Source of the DNA: Gliomastix tumulicola
Taxonomy: Eukaryota > Ascomycota > Sordariomycetes > Hypocreales > Bionectriaceae
Length of the DNA stretch: 64,000 nt
Direction: 5' to 3'
NCBI GenBank assembly: GCA_001599755.1
Contig: BCHX01000004.1
Coordinates: forward strand, 3,844,001 to 3,908,000
Position numbers and translations under genes: made by a program. Shown piece after piece: positions 20,190 to 31,290 of the stretch; the stretch's first letter is position 1, and every line of letters begins with the position of its first letter. The notes beneath the pieces were generated by a model. That model saw only the letters and a list, made by a program, of their open reading frames with translations. It searched no databases and was not told the DNA's origin.

Positions 20190-21780
20190 TCATCGTACCT
20201 CCGCGTTCTCCGTGGCTGCAACACGCAACTCGTAGTTGATGTCGAAACACTCCGCGAGAAGCTCACAGACACTTCCTTGGCCTTCGGGAATGTCGCCATT
20301 AACGACAAACTTGCCGTCCACCCGCATGTTATCCAGCGATGTGAGCTGAGAAGTAGTTAGCTCACTGCACCATACGAAGTCGCCGCCTCTCGCAGTATGC
20401 ACGTACCTTCATGCTGTACGGGTAGAGCTCTCTGACCGATGAGACCCCACCACTGTCCTTGACTTCCAACAGACAACGCTTCAGTGTCCGCAACTGGTTG
20501 TAAACGGGCAAGAGAGCCTCGGAAACGGGCTCAGATGTAATCATGAGCGAGTAGATATAGGCATAACTCCGCCGAATGAGGTATAACATCGTTCGCTGCG
20601 TCCACAAATCGGCAGCTCGCCCTTTGTCATCGTGAAAGTTGCCATTAACACGGCTCTCATCGATCCTGTCGAGTTGTCTCTGGAAGTCGTAGAGATCGGT
20701 CTCGCGTAGAGACCATGCCTGGGTAAGGGAAAGTTTCTCCAGATCGTTCCGGATACCGACGAGGATGTCATAGGTAGGCCGCCAGTGCTCCGTCACATGT
20801 CCTTTCCTACAAAGCTGTTAGATATCAAAGTTTCGAAACCTCTTAGGATCAACGCACCTCTCAAGGACCATTTCGGACCACTTTAAGCACCGGGTATACA
20901 AATCCGACACCTCCTCGCTCCCTGCTGGTACAGTACCATCGGCCGCACAGAACTTGCCGTCGGTTCGGGCTTCTCCAAGCTCAAGAAGTTGCTTTTGAAG
21001 CTTTGAGACTTCGGTCGTGGAGAACTATAGGGTCCCCAAAATCAGCCCTGCCCATAACAACTATCCCGAACGCAACCCACCTTTGCCTTAGTATTTGCCA
21101 GGGAGATCGAACGAAGAATGGAAATAAGCTTCTCGTGCTTCGTAAGCAGACAGTCGGAGAACCGGTCCAGGCGCTTTTGAAGGGTGTCGGTCATCTCTTG
21201 GCAGAGCTCGACCCGGTTCCTAACGAGGGTGAGGAGATAAGGCGAATGTTGCCCAACAGAACCTCCGCCATTCTCGAATGCCTGGTCAAGGCTCTTTGAC
21301 AGCTTCTCCAGAGTATCTCGGATGCTCTCCAGGTCCTTTGCCGAGTAGAGATCCACCTCCGTAAGGTGGTCGAGCAGTCGCTTGATTGTCGAGGTAAGCG
21401 CGTACGTCGCAGGAGCTTCGTGGTTTCGGCCGATCGTAAAGTAGAATAGGGAGAGAAGCTGGAAACAGCTTTCCATCATCTTGTCCACTGGAAAGGTTGC
21501 ATTTGTCAGCATCTGAGCACCTCAGTATGGAGGGGTCGGCAAGCTCGCTTGAGCGCAGCGCACCTCTGTTCTCTTCCTTGGTATCTTTCTCGGCCCTGAT
21601 ATCGTTCAGCTTCCTCACCTGATCGATCGTGGCGTCGTAGAGCGGGATGACATCCTGGCTGCGGATGTATGTCGTACGATCCTGCTTCAGCAGCAGCAGC
21701 TGATCGCGGACCAGCGACAGATGGTCGAGGACGTCCTGCTCCCGAGAGTCCCGCGGCGCGGGCACTGCTGGTGTATCCAT
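20190..21780 (-). CDS. UPF0662/DUF2408 family protein
   Basis: Five minus-strand exons: 21780-21564, 21487-21081, 21024-20858, 20806-20407 and 20345-20190 (448 aa). All frames join cleanly. The start MDTPAVPAPRDSREQ leads into a helical N-terminal domain containing the stretch KQDRTTYIRSQDVIPLYD. The rest is almost entirely alpha-helical, with repeated short motifs of the form DGKFC and VDGKFVVNGDIPEGQG. The latter and NGNFHDDKGRAAD look like two related segments at the domain ends. The family is conserved in fungi, including fission yeast, and is soluble. I know of no firmly established biochemical function. It is divergent from the ribosomal protein P1 gene. Confidence 0.9.
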
Positions 21781-22520
21781 GTTTTGCGCGGACAACAGAG
21801 GTCAAGTTCAAGATAAGAACAAGATGAGGGTATGACGAACGTCAGCCGCCACTGCAGCAAGAAGGGATGTGTCAAATATTTAAGACGCGAGGGTATGGGC
21901 GCCACTGGGGCATAAGGTTACTAAGGCGCTCCAGCACTTCCGAATCAGGATGAGCTATCGTCGAGTCCGGAGGGGTTCGTCGGCGAGTGCGGCCAATGCC
22001 AGTGGGTTTCAGATAGTTGCCTTTCCTCAAAGCGATAACCGCATGCGCGGGAGGGAGTGTTGCTCATACGAATTGTTGGTAGACGTCGTGACTCAGGGAG
22101 CTGCATGTGACATATGCGCTGCTCGTCGCTCATGGGAAAAGCCGAGGGGTGATCCTATGAGGTTCCTCGAGAATTGTTGGCGGGGGGGACGACAAGTGGG
22201 GTGGTGTTGCATCATCTGTGACACTGAAAGCACGCATCTGGACCCTTCTACGCATGCAAGGTCTCTGATTGGCCAACGGGGCGGCAGCCAATCACAGAGT
22301 AGATGTGGGGTCGGAGACCGGAAAATCCTCGAATGCCAACCCCCCACCAGGCGATTAGGTCTGAAGCCCTTCTACTCAAAATTTCGACCAGGATAATTTT
22401 CTGTGGTCCAGCTTGATTATTCCGCTGCCGGTAGACAGACATCAATACCAACTCACGATCTCCACGTCGAGCGACTTCAATCAATTCAACCTCAACGTCA
22501 GTCCGACAAAATCAGTCACA
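21781..22520. promoter_or_regulatory. Divergent promoter region of UPF0662 and ribosomal protein P1
   Basis: A gene-free region holding a pair of inverted CCAAT boxes at 22263-22298. A pyrimidine-rich stretch follows up to the P1 ATG at 22521. Confidence 0.55.
22263..22298. promoter_or_regulatory. Inverted pair of CCAAT boxes
   Basis: CTCTGATTGGC at 22263-22273 is answered by GCCAATCACAGAG at 22286-22298. The pair forms an imperfect palindrome with one inserted base around a G-rich 12-base centre. CCAAT is bound by the HAP/NF-Y complex in fungi. It lies 222 bases before the P1 ATG. Confidence 0.55.
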
Positions 22521-23132
22521 ATGTCTCACGCCGAGCTAGCATCCTCCTACGCCGCCCTCATCCTCGCCGATGACGGTGTTGAGATCACCGTAAGTGTTGT
22601 GTGGTTGCGCCGGCCACCCTCCACGGCCTGCCCCTCGTCAACGACCGCATGAGAAATGGAGATGCAGAGCAGGACCATGGGGTGCGCAATATTTTGGAGA
22701 CAACCAAATGCTGACTAGATGCTCTCTCTACAGTCCGACAAGCTCCAGGCTCTCATCAAGGCCGCTAAGGTCGAGGACGTCGAGCCCATCTGGACCACCA
22801 TCTTCGCCAAGGTATGCGAACAACGATCACCCAGACGACGCGATTTGGAACTCCGAGATCTGACAACGGTTGGGGAATGTAGGCTCTCGAGGGCAAGGAT
22901 GTGAAGGACCTTCTCACCAACGTCGGCTCCGGCGGTGGTGCCGCTGCCCCCGCTGCTGGTGGTGCTGCTGCTGCCGCCGGCGGTGACGCCGCTGCTCCTG
23001 CTGAGGAGGAGAAGGAGGAGGGTACGTTACGGCATCCATTTCCCGCTATCACACACGGCATAATCGCTAACCATGCGCCTTACAGAGAAGGAGGAGTCCG
23101 ACGAGGACATGGGTTTCGGTCTCTTCGACTAA
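22521..23132 (+). CDS. RPP1: 60S acidic ribosomal protein P1
   Basis: Four exons: 22521-22589, 22734-22811, 22883-23021 and 23086-23132 (110 aa). The protein opens MSHAELASSYAALILADDG, has a helical dimerisation domain (SDKLQALIKAAKVEDVEP), an alanine/glycine-rich hinge at about residues 65-90 and the invariant acidic tail EESDEDMGFGLFD. P1 forms the ribosomal stalk with P2 and P0, and recruits elongation factors. The length and tail match eukaryotic P1. Many small introns near the 5' end are usual for fungal ribosomal protein genes. The inverted CCAAT pair upstream fits a constitutive promoter. Confidence 0.98.
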
Positions 23133-23580
23133 ATTGCCACGCCGGGACGACTGTTTTCTTGCTTCTTTGTACTTCAACTACATCGCTTCCGGGTTCACAA
23201 TCGATTGATCCCACGGGATGGAGAGGGCGCGACATGTCCAGCGATATGGACAAGGTAGTCTCATATACATCACACGATGGACGCGATGAATGCCTCAACG
23301 ACGGAGTTCACGCGGGGAAGGAATTGGTCAATTTAAGGACTCAAAAAGTAACGGATATTGAAACGATCTTCGAGCACGGTGATGATCATTGGTTGTTGAA
23401 CGTGTGATACTGTGGCGTAGAGGGTGAAGCGTTGGAGGCGGGGCCAAGATCAATTGTCTAAGAAGGTTTTATTGTCCTATCGGCCACGTTTCGGTGTTTT
23501 CCCCGACGCCATAGGGAACTCTCATTGCCGCTGCCACCAGCAGATATCCTTCCTCAGTCCTATGCCATGCCTTGCAAACC
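23133..23580. other. Convergent 3' region of P1 and the UBX protein
   Basis: This region probably carries the 3' UTRs of two converging genes. The ORF running on from P1 exon 3 without splicing is an intron read-through artefact. I see no gene. Confidence 0.55.
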
Positions 23581-24749
23581 TCATTTGACTATCAAGGCGG
23601 ATGAAGGCACAAATCCAGCTTCCTTCAGCGTCTTCGAAAAGTCGACATCGCCGGAGAAGGTCTTTCGCGGGAATGTGATAGAGAAGCTCGTGACCGGAGC
23701 TCCCGTCTCCTTCTCCAGAAGCTGCGCGAGCTCAAATAGAGTGGTCTCGGCAGGCAGGGTCTTCATGATGTTTCCGGAATCGGTCTGAAGTCTGAGCCGT
23801 GCCTCGCTGTGATCAGCCTTAGGCTTCGGTGGTGCTGAGGGGCCCGGAGCCGCCGCTGCCGGAGCGTCTTCGACGCCCGGGGGAGCCTTTCCCTCGCGAG
23901 CAGCCTTGGCTTCCTCGGCTTTACGTCGTCTCTCGGCCTTGTCGGCCTCAATCTTGGCCTTGATGCGCTTCTTAGCCTCGAGGTCGTCGAGCTTCTCCTG
24001 GCGCTTGCGAGCAGCTTCCTTCATCTGTTCCTTCTTCTGAAGCTCCTCCTTCAGCTCCTGTGTTTCCTTGGTTGACTTCTGGCGAATTCTCTGCGTGATG
24101 TTATTAGCGAGGCGCGGACAACTTTCGTGAGCACCTCATACCTCGTTGCGTTTGGCTTCTTCCTTGTCCTGAAGAGCGGAAGCGGCCTTCTTTGACTTCA
24201 GCCGCTCACGGAGCTCCTCTAGCCGGGACTTCTTCTCATCCTCGGTCATGGGAGCAATCTCTTCTGTAGACTCGGAGAAGTCTGTGTGCTCGCTGCATAT
24301 TTCTCCCAAATTAGCCAAAAGATCCTACTTCATCGAGGCTAAGCGCCGGCGGCCTTACGTCTTCGATGCGTGGAACTCAGCGGCATTGAGCGACCTGAAC
24401 TTCTTGCCACACTCATTGCAGACCATCGACTTGGCTGTCTGGCCACTCTCCAGCTCGGCTATCTTGGCCTGAGTAGTTTCCTCGTCATCCTCGTCTTCAG
24501 CCTGGCTGGCCTCCGTAGCCTTGATTTCGTCAAGAGACTTGTCTTGGTTCTTCTCGATCCAATCAAGAGCTCCCTGTACTAAAGTTGAGAGGAGAAGTGA
24601 GCCGTTAATTCCGCCAGATCCTCACAACACGCCTTGGGAAGTGAATGGCGGGGGCGCTTGGACGTACAGCCACCGCTCTTCTTGATAGCAATCTCCGCTC
24701 GCTCCTTTTCAAAGCCCATATCGAGCAATTGCTCCAGATCGGAAGCCAT
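23581..24749 (-). CDS. UBA-C2H2-UBX protein (UBXN1/SAKS1-like)
   Basis: Four minus-strand exons: 24749-24668, 24578-24359, 24292-24142 and 24090-23581 (320 aa). An N-terminal UBA domain (residues 1-40) carries the MGF motif (LLDMGFEKERAEIAI) for ubiquitin binding. A C2H2 zinc finger follows at about residues 78-100 (CNECGKKF then H-x5-H). Its second histidine falls just after a splice junction. The centre is a long charged coiled coil (QKKEQMKEAARKRQEKLDDL). The C-terminal 80 residues form a UBX fold (ARLRLQTDSGNIMKTLP), which binds Cdc48/p97. The expected role is linking ubiquitinated proteins to Cdc48. The zinc finger between UBA and UBX is a lineage-typical insertion. Confidence 0.93.
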
Positions 24750-25833
24750 CTTGACGGTCGTTGCGCTAGTGTGGTGATGTTAGAGGTGTGTTCTGGTGGT
24801 GGGGTTTGGGCGCAGGATGGAGGGGTAGAAGGTGAGCAGATGTGATGAATGTTTGGTGGTTTATTTGCTGACAAGGTGGTGTTAGAGAACGTACATCGAT
24901 TGGCCAATAGCTTCTAGAACAACCTCGAGGTGGTCGCGCGGATGTGCATGAAGATGGAAAAGGTCTTGGGGAATTTCCGGGTTGAGGTGACTTGAACAAG
25001 AAACGGTTGTGGCGTCGAGACAGCAGGCACGTCATTCATGGTTGCCTTTCACAGGCATCTCCGACCCCAATTCCGAACACTCCAATCAGTCTCAGTTCGA
25101 ATATCGCCAAAATATCAGCTCGCGCGTATTACGGGCAATGCAAATACCAATTTGCCAATATTTCAAACAATATCCTACCCTTAACAGTGTGTCAATAGGA
25201 CTTAGGGACGTCATTCCAGCTAATAACAGGGTATCTGTAAAGGGTGACAGAATAAGCAGTACCGGTCGCAACAAATAGTCACCACTGCACACCATGTTCA
25301 AAGGTCTCTCCATGAAACATCACAACCCTAGAGAAGTGAAGACATACAATTAGACATTAAATCAGTCATACTATGCACCCCGGTTCCAATTACAGGAGAG
25401 AGATTGTCTTAGCAAGCACGTTACCTCAGCACCGATTTCACCACATCGAGGTGTAGGGTACGGCTGTCGGATCATCCTTAGTCCGCCAACGCCCAATTCA
25501 CCTCGGAGTTGGTATCTGGGCACCTGAAAGTGGGAGCCCATTACGTCGGTGATCTATCCACAACCAGATTCTCCTAAGACCTGTCCTTGGCTCCTGACCT
25601 TGTCGTTGTCAACGCCCTGCCTCGGTCAAGATCGCTCTTAAACGCCATTAAACATCCCTGACCTGATCGCTTCATTCAAACTCCTGCCGCTGTACCGTCG
25701 TATCCACCCTGGTGCCGTCTTGTTGATATCACAACATCATCTGCCGATTATCACGAGATCCCTGCTTTCAACCCTCACCGAACCCCTCGACATCCGACAT
25801 ACGTACGAACACGACAACGCAGCACAGCCCAAC
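24750..25833. promoter_or_regulatory. Divergent intergenic region of the UBX protein and Scs2
   Basis: About 1.1 kb with no supported gene. It contains the promoters of both flanking genes, and the part nearest Scs2 is C-rich and probably 5' UTR. ORFs such as 25009-25278 are short and unsupported. Confidence 0.5.
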
Positions 25834-27017
25834 ATGTCCGTCGATATCGACCCCCTAGAGCTGAACTTTCGGCGTATGTGTATGGTCATGGTCTGCGGCT
25901 GTCATCCACTGACAACCCGACGCAGGTCCCTTCACCCTCGAGGTCTCCCAGATCCTGACGATTAAGAACCCTAACCCACACCCGGTCGCTTTCAAGGTCA
26001 GTCCATTTCGCCGCTCCAGAACGTTTTGCGCATGGCGGATCATGGCCGTTTCTAACATTCACTGCAGGTCAAAACCACCGCACCGAAACAGTACGATATC
26101 CCATCCCCTTCCGCGCGCTGGCGGGAGCGTCGAGGAACAGAACATTGACTGGAGTGCTGCACAGATACTGCGTGCGACCAAATGCTGGGCGTATCGAGCC
26201 GGGCCAGGACTTCGATGTCACTGGTATGCAAACCTGTCCCGCTGCCTTACGAACGTGGTACTAAGTCTGGATCATAGTGCTCCTGCAGGCTATGAAGACC
26301 GAGCCCGCCCCTGATGCGAAGTGCCGCGACAAGTTCCTCGTCCAGTCCGCTCCTATCACCGGCGACAAGGAGTTCGCTAGCATCTCTTCGGTGGTGCGTT
26401 CCGGGCTGCTCTATAACTGATCCGCGGCTGGATAAGCTAATGTTTCTTTGTCTAGCTTGAGACGACAGAGAAGGCTTCCGTGAGCGAGAGGAAGATTCGT
26501 GTCAACTGGCTGCCTCCCAGCTCAGATGATACAAACGGCGTCGCTCCTGCGGCGGTGCGGACGCCTAACAAGCAAGCCTCTGTCAACGGAGCGGTACGTT
26601 GCTGCGAACGGATATTGAGGAATCGCTCCTGGTTTCTAACCGATGTAATAGTCTTTTGATACCCCAGAGCCTTCCAAGTCGTTCTCCTCGCCCGAGGCGT
26701 CTAGAGACGCGTTGACGCCGTCTTCAGAACCGCCCCCATACACTGAGGAGAAGAAGGAGCCCGAGGTCATCGAGACAGCCAAGTCTGTCGTTTCCGACGC
26801 CGCCTCGACCGTCACCGCCGCCGCCGTCTCTGTTAAGGATAAGGCCCAGCAAGAGATTCGCCAACGCAAGCCCGCAAGTAGCACTGCTGCTACGACTACG
26901 AAGAAGCCCGCCCCCCAGCTCGCACAAGCCACGCCGCCCGCCGTACAGGGTGTTTCTGTCAAGATCACGGCGCTCCTCTGCTTCCTTTCCTTCTTGATTG
27001 CGTATCTCTTTTTCTAG
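25834..27017 (+). CDS. SCS2: VAP homologue Scs2 (ER membrane contact-site protein)
   Basis: Seven exons: 25834-25873, 25926-25996, 26068-26090, 26165-26223, 26278-26393, 26456-26593 and 26652-27017 (270 aa). The first 130 residues form an MSP domain: the start MSVDIDPLELNFRRPF, then LTIKNPNPHPVAFKVKTTAPKQYCVRPN, with the FFAT-binding basic surface VKTTAPK split by introns. A disordered Ser/Thr/Pro-rich linker and a short coiled coil (SVKDKAQQEIRQRK) follow. The last 20 residues are one hydrophobic tail anchor ending FLIAYLFF. VAP proteins hold ER-plasma membrane contacts and recruit FFAT-motif lipid regulators. Six introns, some around a 23-base exon (26068-26090), make this gene easy to misannotate. 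Confidence 0.94.
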
Positions 27018-27854
27018 TAGACTCGGAGAGGTTCTGCCCCCTCCCAGAGGGGTGGAGAATGGATTCTCACGGAAACGGCACAGGAGATTGCCTGAAGAAC
27101 TCTCATGACGAGAGTCTCGAAACGCAGCACCTTCAGATTCTGAGACATGCTGGGCATGTTGGGTGCTATGCCTATGGTCTGTCTTCGGGGAAGCTGAATA
27201 TACATATAGGTCCATGGAGAGGCGCGAGGGGTCGACAAACGTGAGAGGAGGGTCAAGTGACCCGTAACACCGCGGGGCTGACGACAGAACTGCTGAGGGA
27301 TGCCTGGAGGTGATACTACGGACGTCAGTGAGGAGGGAAGCGGGACTAAATGAGTGGAAAAGAATACTGTTACTGGGTGGGAGCTGGGAGTTGCGAGTCC
27401 ATGTACTTGTAGTCAGAGTACATGTTGAGTACTGTCGAAACCTGTTTACTTTGTTCCAGCAATCTGTCTAATTATGATGCCCTTCACATTGATATATCGC
27501 AAAAGTGATTGTCATACTTCTACAAGCCCGGTCTTGAGATAGAGTAGACTCAGCGGCGCCTACCCTCCCTATAGCGATCAGATCTATGTATGAAGGTAGC
27601 AAAGAGAGTAGCATCGTATTAAAGGTCTTCTCATCGTGCTCTAGCGTTCTAATATAACCTCGAGGTTCATATTGGCCTCTAGCCAGCATGGTGGCTGTTC
27701 CATCTGTATCCACGACGGAATTCTCAAACAGAATTTCTCAGACAAACGCCCAACGCCACATTCTTCCTCTTTTTCAATCCTCATTAAACAGAAAGCCATC
27801 ATTTGCCGAACAATACGCTGGAACCGCGTTGCAGAACATTCTCATTTCTCGATC
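27018..27854. other. Convergent 3' region, no gene seen
   Basis: 837 bases between the stops of Scs2 and the desaturase. It holds ordinary unique sequence and long UTRs are possible. The ORF at 27672-28277 is antisense to the desaturase and is rejected. Confidence 0.5.
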
Positions 27855-29113
27855 TCAGTTCTGGATCTCCGTCTCCTTCCACCCGGCAGTGTTGCCGCCC
27901 ACGAGACGACCGCCCGTCTCGCGCTTGACGCGGCACCGCATGCCGACGTTCTCGTCAAAGATGAAGCGCCAGATGGCCATGACCCAGCTCTCGTGGCGTG
28001 GCAGCGGGTCGTAGAAGTCGGCGGCGATGCGCTTGAGCTCGTGCAGGCGCGTCCAGGGCACCGCGGGGAAGTCGTGGTGCTCGTTGTGCAGGCCGACGTT
28101 GTAGGTGAGCCAGTTGAGCGGGCCGTAGTAGGAGAAGGTCTCGGGGACGGGGATCTTGTTGTCCGGGTTCTTCTGCTCCGGGGTGACGGTCTCGTAGACG
28201 TAGTGCTCGGCGATGAAGTGGCCGGCGAGCGGGTGCAGGCTGCCGGCGAGGAAGGAGGAGAGGAGGAGGTAGAGTAGGGAGCGGCTCGAGCCGGTGAGGT
28301 AGAGGAGGGTGGCGTCGAAGCCGAGCTGGGTGGCGATGTTGAGGGCGTGGATCTTGGTGATCGGGATGCGGTAGACGGTCATGGGGCGGATGGCGTAAAA
28401 GAAGATCTGGAAGGTGCAGAAAAAGGCCTTGCCGAAGATGGAGTCGAGGAAGAAGGCCTCGAAGGCGGTCGGCAGGTCAGTGTCGAGGCCATCAACGCCG
28501 AGGCTCTTGTGGTGGGTGAGGTGGTAGGGCTAAGGTGGCCAAGCTGTCAGTTGGAAGTAATTCTTTGTTTGAACGGAAATCCCCCTAACTCACCCTGAAG
28601 GAAGCGCTGTACGGGATGCCAATGGGCAGGTTGGCGAAGATAGCGAGCAGACGGTTGGCAGTCGGGTTCTTGAAGGCGAGGTTGTGGGAAATCTCGTGGA
28701 TCGCTAGGAACAGGTTCTGGTTCGCGGTTGCGCCAATCACGTAGGCGACGCCCCAGAAGGTCCAGGAGAAGAACGACGTATTGCGGAGGAGAACGGCCGT
28801 GATGACCTGGAGCGCGACGACGCCAAGGACGACGTACTTGGTCAAGGGCTCGTGGCCGCAGAGCTTGGTGACCTAGAATGCTCGGTCAGACAGGGTCTCG
28901 AGGAACGAAAAAAGTTCGGCGGGGTGTCCGTACCTCTGGGTGAGCCTTGATGATGGCAATTCGGCGCGTGCGATGAGGCTCCTCGGTATAGGTCCAGAAG
29001 AAGTCATTGGCAGCCTCGAGGGCTTCCTTCTTCTGCTTCACCTGCGCATCCTGCTTCGTACCGGCGCTTCTGCGCTTCGACGTCTTGGTGACGGTCGTGG
29101 AGGCGGACGCCAT
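27855..29113 (-). CDS. Sphingolipid (dihydroceramide) delta-4 desaturase
   Basis: Three minus-strand exons: 29113-28934, 28872-28594 and 28529-27855 (377 aa). The N-terminal domain typical of the DES family is present (NDFFWTYTEEPHRTRRIAIIKAHPE). Three histidine boxes bind the di-iron centre: HEISH, HLTHH just after the second splice junction, and NEHHDFP. Two pairs of hydrophobic spans lie between them. The enzyme inserts the delta-4 trans double bond into dihydroceramide in the ER membrane, the first step toward glucosylceramide in filamentous fungi. Length and box order match DEGS1-type enzymes, and there is no cytochrome b5 domain, as expected for this class. Confidence 0.95.
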
Positions 29114-29656
29114 ATTGGTTTGGGATTCTCGGCCGGGTCGTAGAACGTGTCGGGCAGTCGATAGGGGCGACAGCAGGTGACAGAGGAATTGAGGGACGAA
29201 GGAAGTGAAGAGAAGAAATCTGATGCTCCTCCGTCGTTCCGAAGACCTTACGAGGATGCAGGATGTGGACTGATATTGCGCAAACCCATCGTTGACCCGC
29301 CATCCCCGAAATTCAGGGGACCGACGAGCGAACTGGCGGCGAGGCGATGTACCGTGAAGTACCTGGAAGTGGAGAGTGGAGCGGCTGGACCCCTGTCGGG
29401 TACCTGATCCAGCGCGTTGAGCACCAAACTTTGGGAAGGTCACCGCCACTGGAACGTGTCTTGGGGGGCCTCAGCTCAGCATCAGGAGACGCGGGATCCA
29501 AGAACTCTCGGTCGCGACATTGCAGTAAATTGACGAGCCATGGCTTCTGGCCTGATAATTTTCCATTGGCTCCAAGCAGCTGAACTCATCGACATCAATA
29601 ACGGCTTTCCTGTCAGGCTACCCTAAGTCCAAGAAGGTGGGGGACCACAGACGTTG

Positions 29657-29942
29657 TACAGTGGGTCACCAGTAATTTCGAGCCAGGCAGTACAGTGCGG
29701 ATAGATTAGTTTTGGTAGGACTTTCGCTATTCTTACTGTATATCTATCTGGTAATATTCAAGTACTCAGATAAGACTCAGGAAAATATAATAATATACTT
29801 GATATATAGAGTATATAAGTTAGTCCTGGTATAGGGAGTTAGAAGCGGTAAAAGAATTATCCTGATTTATTATAGTGCCTCAAAAAACTGGAAATTTGGC
29901 GCGCACTGTGGGCTGGCTCGGAATTACTGCTGACCTACTGTA
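29657..29942. mobile_element. MITE-like DNA element with terminal inverted repeats and TA target duplication
   Basis: The left end at 29659 (CAGTGGGTCACCAGTAATTT) and the reverse complement of the right end at 29940 (CAGTAGGTCAGCAGTAATTC) match at 25 of the first 28 positions. The similarity continues with a small gap to about 42 bases. Both ends are flanked by TA (29657-29658 and 29941-29942), the target-site duplication of Tc1/mariner and pogo/Fot1 elements. The internal 200 bases are AT-rich and without coding capacity, so this is a non-autonomous, probably decayed copy. Two of the three mismatches in the first 28 positions are C/T-type transitions, as RIP would produce. Confidence 0.75.
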
Positions 29943-30810
29943 CAGAGGTCCAATTCGATTCAGCAGACGTTAAACCAATATCGAGCTAGAACCGCTCCCG
30001 AAACTTTACCATATCCAAGCAAGGCCACCTGAGAGTTACCAGTGTCCTATGAAATCAGGCTCCCAAGGCTTGGCAATTCCTTGACGCGAAGCCGTTCACC
30101 AAGACGCAGTTGAAACCTTGTTTCTATGTAACCTAGCTTCGACAGAACACCTTAATCAATACAGGCTATTCGGGTAACGCTCTCGAGACTTCCATAATAG
30201 TTTAGACTATAACTGGAGACTCCAAGCTACTATTGCCTCGCATTATTGCAGGAAACCAGAAGTCCGTCTGACGGACTCTATCAGATGTAAGTAGCGGTGT
30301 AGCAGCGTCGCAGTGGAAGTCCATCCATCACCTCGGATTTGCGAGTTCTCCTCGCCCACCGTTCGGCGGAGAAGTGGGGAACGGGACCAAGAGGGATCGA
30401 CGGCTCAGCTTAATGGTAGCCACGAAGCTGGTTGGCTTGCTACATGTATGGGCTGTGTTCTCTTAGGGAAGAAGCCATTCAGGATCATAAAACATCGCCA
30501 CCTAGTTTGTACGGATTTTCCGCTCAAAAAAAAAACTCGGAAGTGACGAGCCATTTGCGCCTGAAATCGTAGAATCTCATCCTCGAACCTTTGGCTGTGC
30601 CCCACTAATCATCGTCGTCCACGACTTCACCTCATCAGAGGTGAGGAATTATCAAGGGATGAAATAACAGAAGAACAAGCCGGAAAAACGAGTAAAAAGA
30701 TGATGAAGAATATCCAAAAAAAAAAGAGTTCGGGGCACGAAGGCCCCTACGTCTCTGAAGTGCGTCTCTGAAGTGTTGCAGCTGTGATTTAGTGAAAAAT
30801 CTCTTGCAAC

Positions 30811-30896
30811 TGGCCATTGGAGTGAGCTCAACTCGAACTCCTCACCTTCAGGCGGCGTAGCGTTGAGCAGATCTCATACCGCTAGACCAATCCGGC
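30811..30896 (-). pseudogene. Degenerate tRNA-like sequence with A- and B-box similarity
   Basis: Read on the minus strand from 30896, the sequence begins GCCGGATTGGTCTAGCGGTA, which matches a tRNA acceptor and D-arm with a good A box, like tRNA-Pro. GAGTTCGAG near 30830 resembles a B box. No anticodon stem can be closed, the T loop is too long and only about four of seven acceptor pairs form. It is a tRNA pseudogene or a tRNA-derived fragment, not a functional gene by my reading. Confidence 0.3.
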
Positions 30897-31271
30897 TGGG
30901 CAGCTGGCCTACTGTCACGGGAAGGACTTGTTCATCGAGGACTAAAAGACCTTGCGCGGAGAAGGGCCCCGGGGTCGGTAGAAGGCGAGGCGCGCTCTGG
31001 GGACGGGGCGTGCTGAGGGCGTGCTGAGGCACGCGGCTCCGAGGCAGGTCTTCAGGCGCCTAGCGTAGTGAGGTCATGGCGAGGTGATTCCCAGCCAACG
31101 TTCGGCGGGGGACTGGCGTTGAGGGTAGCCCTCACGATGCTCCGCACGGCCTTTTGCACTCGCACTCTGGAGTTCCCCAACTGCAGCCATAATCCGCTCG
31201 ATCTGGTCCCTTCCCGCTCGAGGCACAACACACGATATCCGATCGGCGAAGCAGCAGCAAACAGCACACGT

Positions 31272-31290
31272 GCACGCACGCACGCACGCA
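31272..31290. repeat. GCAC tetranucleotide microsatellite
   Basis: Nearly five tandem copies of GCAC in the gene-free block upstream of ICE2. Confidence 0.85.

Noticed and set aside
30261..30277. The 17-base palindrome AGTCCGTC/GACGGACT as a terminator or transposon end
   Set aside because: There is no adjacent gene to terminate, no second copy and no target duplication that I can see.
30811..30896. A functional tRNA gene
   Set aside because: The anticodon stem cannot be closed, the T loop is too long and the acceptor pairs poorly.
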